Origin: Lamellibrachia columna
Taxonomy: Eukaryota > Annelida > Polychaeta > Sabellida > Siboglinidae
Direction of reading: 5' to 3'
DNA length: 64,000 nt
NCBI GenBank assembly: GCA_963662155.1
Contig: OY759263.1
Location: forward strand, 26,238,548-26,302,547
The position numbers and the translations under genes are program-made. The notes beneath the pieces were generated by a model. The model was given only the letters and a program-made list of their open reading frames with translations, did not search any database and was not told the origin of the DNA. Positions 24,901 to 36,200 of this stretch are shown here, piece by piece; positions within the stretch are counted from its first letter, which is position 1; each line of letters starts with the position of its first letter.

Positions 24901-25362
24901 ATCTAATGGGATCATCCCCTAATGGACGCTGTGTCCCAGCATAAGTTCGGTGCAATCAAATTCCACTACCAAAAAAGGAGCTAAGATTGATAATACCATT
25001 ACGAGAAAGCCGTTGATATTTTAAGTGCCTAAATATGCACCAAATAACTAATATGATGCATTATTCGTGCTGTGATTCTTGGTTTATGTTGTTGTTGATA
25101 CGAATGCATGTAATAATGATGCATGCTTGTTATTTTGTGTGACTAGATTTTTGTTCTTTGTTTACAGACGGCCGAGAAAGACGAGTTTGAACATCGACAG
25201 AAAGAACTGGAGAAAGTCTGCTCGCCGATCATCGCCAACTTGTACCAGTCTACGGGTGGTATGCCGAGCGGCATGCCAGGTGGTATGCCGGGTGGTATGC
25301 CGGGTGGTGCTGCGCCAGGCCGTGGGTCCGGTGGTGGACCAACCATCGAGGAGGTCGACTGA
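21918..25362 (+). CDS. HSPA8-like: Cytosolic heat-shock 70 kDa protein (Hsc70/Hsp70 family)
   Basis: ATP-dependent chaperone. Coding exons 21918-22328, 22896-24006, 24461-24693 and 25168-25362 join in frame to 649 aa, the normal length. The nucleotide-binding domain shows [14 protein letters not shown] near residue 8, [14 protein letters not shown] near 200 and [17 protein letters not shown] near 335. The substrate-binding domain includes [14 protein letters not shown] and [14 protein letters not shown]. The C-terminus has GMPG repeats and ends GPTIEEVD, the cytosolic motif that binds TPR co-chaperones such as Hop and CHIP. ATG sits in a good context (AAAATGG). One oddity: AYLGM replaces the common AYLGK at the first coding exon junction. 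HSEs and TATA suggest inducibility, whereas introns are typical of constitutive members; the class cannot be settled by sequence. Introns carry a 27-bp array and a LINE tail. Confidence 0.97.
22390..22528. repeat. 27-bp minisatellite in Hsp70 intron, 5 copies
   Basis: Unit 'atgacaaacgatcattatca' followed by 'taacgcg' or 'taacatg'. It is 62 bases downstream of the exon and open in several frames because 27 is divisible by three. Confidence 0.9.
22745..22855. repeat. Degenerate (CCATAA)n / (CCATAT)n repeat
   Basis: Repeated 'atccataacc' units just upstream of the Hsp70 exon at 22896. It is rich in A/C and overlaps the place where a branch point would lie. Confidence 0.7.
24284..24425 (-). repeat. 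CR1-like LINE 3' end, copy D
   Basis: It carries the 'taacaagattatcaccc...catgtcaagtggacaaggaag...gtcatctatgtgtaaccc' signature inside the Hsp70 intron and ends about 35 bases before the exon at 24461. Confidence 0.65.
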
Positions 25363-25704
25363 GCGACCATGCTCCTCTATAAGTGACCACCGGTCACGAG
25401 TGATGGACTTATCATTAACAATGGACAGATTGTGATTTACCTGAACGATGGAAAGATCGTTTGTGATAGCTTCTTTTGTACTGCCTGTACTTTTGTACTG
25501 CCTGTGTATTCATCTGTTATGTCATTATACTATTTTTATTAATACTTCAAAGTTTTTTAATAATGCTATAACTTATAAAAATGTATTATATATCTTTAAA
25601 TGCATTGTATTAAAATGTTTTTATTATAATTCCATATAATGTATATTAAATGAATTTCGGCTGTCTCTGGAAGATTGCCTGTTGATATGGTGCCGAATGT
25701 TGTG

Positions 25705-25710
25705 AATAAA
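25705..25710 (+). terminator. Hsp70 polyadenylation signal
   Basis: AATAAA 343 bases after the stop codon, in an AT-rich 3' UTR. Confidence 0.7.
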
Positions 25711-25739
25711 ACAATGTTATATAAAACAGTTGTGTGTCT

Positions 25740-27150
25740 CTGTGTGGCGTCCTTGGTTGCGTCGCGGAAAATTACTTTCGAGCTCAGTTAACACTGATGG
25801 AAGAAGTGTCGTATCCATGATATGGGACGAATAAATTATTAATCTAATCGATTCCAGTTGCTTGTTAAAATCACGATTGCGACGAAGAGTAGTTAGAATA
25901 TAAGTGGAATCCATTACATAGGTAAACTTTAAAAAACAATTACTACGATGTTTTCATACTGATAACATTCAAATTATAGTTAACGCGACTGTGACATCAA
26001 CGATTAAAGCCATTTGTTACTGGTTGCTGTCCGTATCTAGTCAATATGTTAACATTGGTTGATCCACCAACTTGTAACTGCATGAGGGGTGTGGTAGGAA
26101 GTGTTGTTGGAGGGAAGTGGACTCTACAAATTGGTGGGCGGTTGGCCCCCAAACAGGTGGGAGGTTAATTGGCCCCAAAAATAGGTGTGAGACGGGAGGT
26201 TGAGACTCCTGCTACGTCTCCTTTCCTGCATGACCAAACGTGACATGGCATACTATTTATGTGGAGATAATTTGATATGTGGCTACTGCATTAGCTCTCT
26301 TCGCAATCTGCCCCCATCAACATCCACTCCCTTTGGATAACCGGGAATTAACTCCTTGGTAGAGCACATTCTGACCATAACAGGTCCCACTTCGGATAGA
26401 GCCCAAAAGGAAACCAGTTTACACAAATAACCATTGGGTACATCTTCTCAACATCTAACAGAGGTTATAGTTTCAGCAGAAGTCAGGTGGCTTGAGCTAA
26501 GTGGATAGCTTTTAATACTAGCTACTTCGAAAATACAGTTTTAGACACTGCACTGTCAGCATTACGTTTCTAGTCTGATCATGAGCCTTTCCACAAGTTG
26601 CACACGAAAACCACCATTAACGTACACAACTGCTGATAACAGAGCACACGTTATGAGACTTACTTCTTGTACTGCTGCCTAGCGGATGATTTATGACAGT
26701 AAATGTTTACTGTTATTCAACCGTCTTGCTGTGTCACATTAAGGCTTAAACTGAATTACCGAAATGACATATGTTAGGCAACATGTAAGAATCGACCATT
26801 ACGACAACACTGCCTGTGTGTTGTTATTATTTGGCATACAAATTAAATGTATCTAAACTGACAATAAACTTAACCAATAAAGTAGACGTCTCTAGTTTTA
26901 TGCACATTAACAACATAAAGTCACTCAGGCAATACTATCGAAATATGTCTTCTCGGGAATCAGTAATGTTATCGTCTGCTATCTTGTGTTTGAGCAGGCC
27001 CTTTTTCGTGGTTTTGGAAATGGGGGTTCGGGCGTACACAATCAGCCACACGAAACACTCGAGCCAATTTAAAAATGAGTCCTTGGTGTCAGTGGAGTGA
27101 AGTCCATATGTAGTCCATAAATGGTCCTTATTCAGCGTACTGAGTTGCGC
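25740..27150. other. Intergenic region between Hsp70 and IQCB1, no gene seen
   Basis: Only short frames. A CpG-richer stretch with an ETS-like ACTTCCGG at about 27163 lies just ahead of the IQCB1 start and is the likely promoter. Confidence 0.45.
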
Positions 27151-27240
27151 GGTAGCATGCGGCACTTCCGGCGAAAGAGCGCGATGGTTGGAAACGCGTA
27201 AACATTTTACGTTTCTTTGTAATAAAGTTACTTTATGACA

Positions 27241-30200
27241 ATGGAACAGACACAGAAAGATGCTCAGGACAGAAGAGTGTTGAATTTGGCCGCAGACATT
27301 TCGTATGCCGACGAAAAGTCAATTTCTCGTCTATTGCTACAAATTCAAGGTTTGGATGTAAATTTAATCGGAAAAAAGACGGATGCCCCTAAATAATGTT
27401 TTTTGTCATGCATGGCTAGCGCTTCAAAAATTGCACCCAACTGTCATAATATTGGACCCAGTCCCATTTCTACAACACAACTGTAGCCACACGTTTTACT
27501 CATTTGGACAACAAATGTGTGCAAAGCACAACATTTTAAAAGAATATATGGAATAATTGAATGAATGCATTTGCATTGGAAAATGAGGTAGAATGTTGCT
27601 CAGCGTCTTAAATAATTTAGGCCAATCTAGTTTCTCACCATTCTTTTTATTCTTAGTGTAATAAACAAATACAATTTTAAATAAGTGTTGCATGTCCATG
27701 CACTGTACATCTCTCAGAGACAGAGACTTATGGTAGCGGGGGTGGGTCTGTTATCTAACTATAATCGAGCTAATGTATGTAAGTTTGTATGTGGTTATGT
27801 TAATGTTTTCCTTCTAGACGGCTTGCATCTCGGGCGCCAAACTTTCAGGGAGTAATCTACGACCCCACGAATGAAACGTAACACCTTTATTTTTTTCAAA
27901 ATACCCCGTATATCAAGGGTTCTTAGTGGTTTTTATGGTAAATCAAATACTCACTATGTAAAACGTTAACTAACCCTGCAAGCTCGCGGTGAATAAAACC
28001 GTTTGAGGGTATGTTGCACCATCTGAGCAGTTTATATTACGTAAAACATTAACTTACAACAATCGCAGAAACCATGCACGCACACGGCAACTACTTCGTC
28101 TAGCCATATTCATAAAAGCGATCACCTATTTGGTAAACATTGCTATCATGACTGTCAAGTATGAACTACCAAGTTATCCCATCCTGGGAACGGGCATTGT
28201 TGCTAGTTTGACTAAAGGGGGGATTTTTTGCTGTGCTTGAAATGGCATTGAGGGACATATTCTGCAGCAAAATGAGGGCAATTACCCCCCAAATCTGCTT
28301 CTGGGGTAGTTGGCTTATAGTATTATAGGCAATGGCTTCACTAATTGATATATCATTTTATGTTGGTTACTATCAACATGTCTACACAGTTGAGCTACTT
28401 TTCTTGCAGACATCCTGGATAGCTATGAGTCAGGAAGTCCTCAACAGATCCAGGCCAAACTTGACCTCTGGTCATATGATATTCTGGATGTTATACTTGT
28501 CACCATGAAGCAGGACTTCAGCAAACTTCTCTATGGCTGGACGACAGCGGCTAAACTGGCCACCATACTTGCGTACGATTTCATCACTTGCTTATTATAG
28601 AGCGTTTTGGGCAGTTCATAAGCAGCTTTTATTGTGCTGCTGAAATAATTATGTTTAAGGCTTGGCATGCATTGTTCAAGTAATGTTTATTTTGGCGACT
28701 TTGTGTAAAAATATAACTGGTATTAGTTTTGTTTATTGAGAACATGTGGCTGTTATATATGACATTTATGAAAGTCAGTTCCCGCAAGTCTGACCAAACT
28801 CCTATTCAATATGAGGTAGCTATATTGTATCTTGTAATGAGATGGTGATATTTTATTACTCATAATTCTTACTTACAAATTATGTCGCATCATTTAATTT
28901 CTAAGTGAACATTTATTACAGGAATAACTTGTAGATCTCCATGAAAACAATTGCACTTACAAAAGTGTACATTATATTTCAAGTTTCTGATATATTCACA
29001 TATCACACACTGTTGAACTGCCTCAGGGATCATCCCTGATTCTGTGATGCTTCCAGAGTTTTGTGTCACATGACTGATGACACATTGAGGCTGATTGCCA
29101 ACTTGGGTTGCAGGCAGTCCTGTGTTGGTCTTCAGCCACCCGAATCTCACAACTTCCTCGGCGTGTTTCTACCGAGCGTCGCAGAAAACCTACTATTGGT
29201 GTCCAGGAGAGTGCAGATGAAGTACATTAAAACATCCAATGTGAGTATTTTGCTGTCTGTCTGAGTAACTCAACATTAAAACAGTTACCCGGGTGGGATA
29301 CTTATATAGTGAAATATTGAGTGCAAACAGAGACTATTAGTCAGGGCAGTTAACAAAACAATAGTCACTTGGCAGATAAAAACAAAAAAATTTCATATGG
29401 CTTTTTGCAGTCATATTGATTCTAGAAATATTTTCCGACCCCCCATGGTGTGTCTAAATGTTAGTGATATTGAGCTGAAGACGATATGACCCCGAGGTAT
29501 TTTCATGAACGTTGTGTTATCATAGCAACAGGTAATTGTTTTTAGCATTACAGTAAGATAACAATCTTTTTGATTCATGTGTTCAAATGCATGATGAGGA
29601 AAAATCACTATTTATTTGTTATGCTATTATCTAAATATTTAATAAGATTTAACAAGACTGCCATCCAAGGCAAAGGCCCAGATGGCGAACAGACAAGGAA
29701 GCTATTGGCTTATCGAGAGACCAACATTTTTCATCTATGTGTAACCCATGCACCCTCCTGAGATACGTGTCAACCTTGTTTTAAAACATATTCACGCTGC
29801 TAACAGTTACACAATCTGTATATAATTTGTTCCGTTCATTTATTGTCATATGTGAGAACGAGTACTTCCTGATATCCAATCTACACTGATCCTTTACTAA
29901 TGTTTCTTCATGTTATCTAGTTCTACTATTTTTCTTGAGTGAGAAATATATATTTCTATCAATATTTTCATACCCTTTCAATATCTTATAAACCTCAATT
30001 TGATCTCCTTTTAACCTTGTCTCTATGGTTGTTAAACCACATTCTTTTAAGCGTCTTTGTGACTAAGGTCTCTCAGTTCTGGAATAATTTTTGTTGTTGT
30101 CATCTGTATTCGTTCAAGCATATCTATATCCTTCTTACGATATGGTCTCCATTCTTGTATACAGTTTTCTAAATGAGGCCTAACTATTGCTTTATACAGA

Positions 30201-33200
30201 GGTATAATTAGCTTTTTTCCTTGTATGTTATATTTCTCCTAATCAACACAAGAATTTGATTACCCTTTGAAGCTGCAATACCACACTGGTCTGAAACTTT
30301 CATATCAGCACTTATTGTTATTCCTAAGTCCTTTTATTTTACAGTAGTACCTAGAACAGTATCTCACATTTTATAGTTTACATCCAAGTTCCCATTTCCT
30401 GTATGTAGGCATTTACATTTCCCAAAATTGAATAACATCTGCCTTTTTTTCAGACTACTTAACTAATTTGTCTAGATCGCTTTGTAAATGTTATTTATCA
30501 CCACCATTGTTAACATTTCTAAGCAGTTTTGTCATCCACAAATTTCAGTATGTTGCTTGTTAAATTATTGTCCATGTCACTGATATATATTAAGAATAAT
30601 AAAGGTCCTAATACTGATCCGTGTGGTACTTCACTCAAAACTGATTTCCAGTTTGAAACCTCCCCATCTACTACAACACGTTGCCTTCTGTCAGTCAGCC
30701 ATTGTTCTATCCAGTTGATTATGCTGTCCCCGACACCGTGGGATTTTAACTTATGTAGTAATCTTTGATGTGGCACTTTGTCAAAAGTTTTCTGTGATCC
30801 CTCGTATATCCACTTAGTGATTTCAAAAAAACATAACATATTTGTTAAGCTTGACCTCACTTTTAGGAATCCATGTTGAGATGGATTTAATAATTTATGC
30901 CTAATACTGAAGTCCAACATATAGACTTTAAGTAACCTTTCTAATAATTTAGAAATCACTGATATTAAACTCACTGGCCTGAAATTCTCTTGACTTATTT
31001 CTCAAATCATTTAAAAATAATGGTATGATGTTTGGTTCTTTCCATTCAAAAGAAACCACTCATGACAAGTGGTATACTGATTTGTTCTACAGTTTCCATT
31101 ACACCCTGTAATAGTTTTGGAGGAATTCCATCCACTCCTGGTGATTTTTGACTATATTTCTTACACTACATGTTTTAGTTTTGTGAAGAGAGGGAGTTTT
31201 GCTGTATAGTTGGGGGGATTTTGTCTGTACACCATTTGGAACATGCCCCATCTTGAAGAGATGTTAGTGACACTGAGCGGCCAGTCGCTGCATGGTCAGC
31301 TGCCGGGTGATCAGCTGCCACATAGTCAGCTGCCGAGTGAGCAGCCGCCACGTGGTCAGCTGCTGAGTGATCAGCTGCCGCACAGTCAGCGGCCACGTGG
31401 TCAGCTGCCAAGTGATCAGCTTGTTCTGCTTCAGGTTTTGGAGGACATGAAGCTGGAGCTGATGACGAGTTTCAAGGGCATCCTCGATGCTCTCAACCTC
31501 CTGTTTAGTGCCCATGAGTTCCTCACTACACACGGTACGTGTCATAACATCTTAAACACTGTCACTTCTGTTATGTTCCAATGACATTTATGAAAATATT
31601 TGTAATATATGTTTAAATCATGTGTAAGAGATCATTTGTGAGGTGTTGTCTTGTCTGCCAGTGATCTTTATTTATCAAAGCACTTTGATTTCTAAACAAC
31701 CTCAGTAGCTATTATTATTGTTATTTTTTATTATTATTGTTGTTGTTATTATTCCTATTATTATTATTGTTGTTATTATTGTTGTTGTTATTATTATTGT
31801 TGTTGTTATTGTTATTATTATTGTTATTTAGCATGTCGCCTCCTGACCACTGTCACTGTACACACAACATGAAATACATTGGAAGGCAGTAGATTTAATT
31901 TAACATAGTTCTCACAAGGACAGTGACAACTACATTGTGATTAAAAATGTGTTAATATACTTTGTAGCATCATCGTTTCATCATTAATGCATATAGGAAA
32001 ATTGGTGCAATGAAGTTTTAAAAACCTTTTACAAACTTGATAACTTTGTTATGTAAACTGATTAACCATCTGGGCACATGTTCATAATCGACCTTAACAA
32101 CTTGCTGCAAGAAGATTTTCCTTTCAGTTTTTCTTTTCTGTTTCAGTCCTATGTTCGCCGTGGCTGTGAACGGTCACATTCGACATGGAGCTCCTGCACA
32201 TTTACTGCAAATGTTTCCAATGTTACTGCTGTAATTTGCTGTAACTAATCCCAGTCGATGGCGTAATGTTCATAATCGACATTAACAACTTGCCGCAAGA
32301 AGATTTTCCTTTCAGTTTTTCTTTTCTGTTTCAGTCCTATGTTCGCCGTGGCTGCTGCAGATGCTCATCACCGATGACCCCGGGACGGTGGTCGTTGTCA
32401 TGGCAACCATTCAGAGTGCAAACCGGATGTGTGTGTGAGTGTTTCACCTTTTTCTTTCACAGCTCAGATAACAGTAGTTTTAGCCTGAGTGGTGCTCACC
32501 TGTAAGGTTGGTAACATAAATCCATAAGACCCATAAATTAACCCATACAATTATCTACGAGATCATCATGCAGACTGTGATATATTTATTGAATCTCGCA
32601 AGACTTCGGCACAGCTGACTTTGCACTCGCTCTTAGGATGTGTTATGAATAGAGGATCTATTATTTGCTTGCTAAAATAGTGGGAAAATATTCATGGAAA
32701 AGTAGGCAACACCCTCCCGTATTCAACTGTTATCATTTCTTAGTAGACACACGATGCATGTTGCGGTCCCAGAAAGAAATGTTAAAAATTGTCACAAGAA
32801 TTTATGCAGCCCTTTGTTGCCTTAATTCACAGTTATCGACATTTACTAATTCATACAAAGTGAACTAACTCTCACACCCCCCTTGAACTAGTACTTTAAA
32901 ATGTTGATAATTTTCCAGCTTGAAAAATGTATCGATGTAACAATGTCATCACGCAGCGCATGTATATAACACACAATAATAACCACCAGAATATGTTTAC
33001 AAACATTCATCTCCAGTAATTATGTCAAAGCTTTGTGTTTTTCTAACAACTCGGTGGCATCACATTGATAATTGAAGTTGTGAATTTCCAAGATGTTGGA
33101 CTGTATTATTTATTTAAAAGTAAAAAGTAATAGTAGTTCCATATGAATTACGATTTTCTTTAACCACAACTATTTTGATTACTTACTCAATGTTTGGGTA

Positions 33201-36200
33201 GCCTTCATCAGGAATTCTTGGCAGAATTCTTGATGAAGGCTACTGATGGCAGCCGAAACATTGACTAAGTAATCAAAATAGTTGTTGTTGAAAAAAATCA
33301 TAATTCATATATTATATATATATATATATACCAACTTGAACATTTTCACGAATAATAATACTTCTGTAACAGTACACCGTGAGCGACATTAAAAAATGAG
33401 TATGTCGGCCTTGTCCCGCTTAGTGTACTTTGTATGCCTAGGGAAATGTCGACTGCGAACGGCCCCCTAAAATGTCTGCCACTTGGAACAATCTGGAAAT
33501 CTCAATTCCTGTACATGATTATTGTCATTATCTTGCTGTGTTTCAGGGGCGTGTTTGCACAGTTGGACGAGAAAGTGAAACATCAGATCCTAGATGAACT
33601 CATCTACAAACTGTCTGCCTCCACTGACATCAATGTCGCCAGGTGTGATTTCATAGTAAACGTGGCAAAGGTCATATCTCGATTCTAAGTTTTCTCTCGC
33701 CTCATTTAAAATTTGTTTTGCAAAAAAATCAAACTTATCTAGTATGCACTATGATAGGTTAGCTCATTCGTACAGATTTGTTATTTAGTTTTGGTGAAAT
33801 CATCAGATAAACTATTAAATTATTTGTGTCCGGATTTGGTAAAAATTCTGCAAAAAAGGACAAAAGTGGTCAGAAATGTGAGTTACCTGATCTAATGATC
33901 AAAGTAAATTATGTCTATGATTTTAACAAAAGTTTGCCCTCTTATTAAACTGCCTGTGGGCTGCATATACTGCTTAAACTATTCACGCACTATGGATTTG
34001 AACATCAAGAAATCTGATTCACGAAGGATTATATTAATTGAGGAGGGAGATTTAACCTGTATATTTGTTAATGTACTGAACAACTGTCAGTGTAAAAGCC
34101 AGGTAAAAGACTAGAAAGTGAGAGGGATTAGCCCTGCAAGTAATAAGATAAGTATGTGGAGCTCTTTCGTATTGGTCAAGCAGACTTCCACAGGCTTTTT
34201 TAGCTGAGAGACGTCAGTTCTGATGAGCAGAAACAGCGATAGTAAAAGAAATAAATGAAAACATCAAAATATGACCATTTTGGGAGTTTCTGCCATAATG
34301 GCCGAAACTAGGGGAGAAATGTATTTCTGCCGCACGGTTTCTGTCGTAAGGGCAGAATCCTGCCAACCCTGCGTTCTATCACAGGATGTGTCCTGCTTAT
34401 GTCATGTTTGTTGTTTTGCAGCACAACAACAAGGACTGTGTTGGTGATTTGTGATTCGCATTCGACGACTGTTGAACTTTTATGTACCAGATACAAGTAA
34501 GTGTGGATTTTACGGCACATGTAAAGAGGTATGTTCTTATATATCGCAGTGTCCAGTCCTCAGGACTGTTCGAAGCACTTTACACTTCACCCCCTGGTGG
34601 CAGACCTGCTCATTCCAACACCATCTCGACTTCTCTGGGAATCATTCAGCCATACTGCAGTTATTGCGCAAAGACTATTCATTCACATATCCACCACTGT
34701 CTGTAGCCACATACTCACGTATACAGCTGAGTGAACTGAGGCAATGTGGGTGAACAAAATTGTCAAAGCTTCGAAGCAGCAGCAAGAGGATTCGAACCCG
34801 GGTTCTTTCGATTGAGAGTCCGACATTCAAAGAGCAACGCCACCGCGTCCCACAACTTTGTTCTTGCTTTTGTTAGCATCATTCTGTGGTTGGGCTAGAC
34901 CTTACATTTGTCGTGGATGCACAACATGGATTTAATTAAGGCTTATTATCCACTAATTTCTGGCTTCATTTTCTACCTTAATATCTATGATGGTGCCCCC
35001 CTCAAATGAAACATTGCGTCTCTGGTGTATACCCTAACAATCATTTGTTGACAAACTGTTTGCAGAGTAGTGACCTATCCATGATAACGCGTGGTTGATT
35101 CTAGTCCAACAATAAAAAGCAAAAGAATACATCATATCAACAACAATGCTCACTGCTTTTTACCAGAAATCACAACGCTAACATCAGAATGCAAAATTCG
35201 ATCGATCTACCATTTTAGATGTGACCGAGCATACATTGCTGTAGATACACATTTGTTTCAATGCATAGCAAAACAACTGCGGACATTTTTTAGGTGTCCA
35301 TTTTATTCAAATTTTTCAAAGAATTAAAAAAATCTTGTTCTTTGTCAGTAGAAAATGTTTTAATAGTAAAACTATAACACTCCTTTGTCCATGTGATTAG
35401 TAGTGCTGTCATGGTTCTCGATGACCATGTATTCATGGTACAGATGTGCCACAGTTCAACTATGGGGGAGTGGGAGGACTGGGAGGTGTCTACAATTGAA
35501 AGTGGCGAGAGAGCAAAACTCCTAACATTTTAAAATGCACCAACAGAAAGATTCAATGGATCAACGACAAAGCAACTACATAATTGAACAAGTTTTATTT
35601 CAAGAAACTACAGAATTCGAGTCGGCTTCAAATGGATGGTGGACATTAGATACAGTTGAGTTTAGAACACCAAGAATGTGTAATTTAGCACTGATAACTA
35701 GTGATCTGGAAGGGTGACTACATTAGTAATTAGATATTTCATTTTCTTTTTTGACACCCCATCACAAAAGGTATTTTTTATTGATAATTATGGAAAACTT
35801 ATTTGTCCAAAAAGAAAGAGTTTGTCAAGGGGAGTAAAATATATAATGAACTTTTTCACTCAGACCCTCAGTTGCCATGGTAACAAACAAAATGGCTGAT
35901 AATGGGAATATATATAGCATGCTTTGTAAATGGTCCCCAACCATTGCTGTCGTATAAAATATCTTAATTCTTTCACTAACAAAAGTAGCTTTCACAATTA
36001 TATTGCAATAGCAACCTTACATTTGAAATATTAGCAAATTAAATATTTTATTTTTAATTAAATATATTGTTGACAAAAATCCATTTTTTTTCACTATAAA
36101 TACCTACATTACAAATAAATTATGCAACTCATTACAAATATAAGGTTGTTATTGCATGGAGAGAGTAATGTTGAATACAGCAATGTAAACCTCATTGATA

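Noticed and set aside
31210..31584. 124-codon frame through the QLP repeats and IQCB1 exon 4 as one exon
   Set aside because: Exon 3 (ending ...KTSN) followed by exon 4 from 31435 aligns to human IQCB1 without a gap; the repeat part has no counterpart.
34787..34852. tRNA-like sequence on the minus strand
   Set aside because: Same reason: SINE head with unpaired acceptor arm and a body shared with 39.8 kb.
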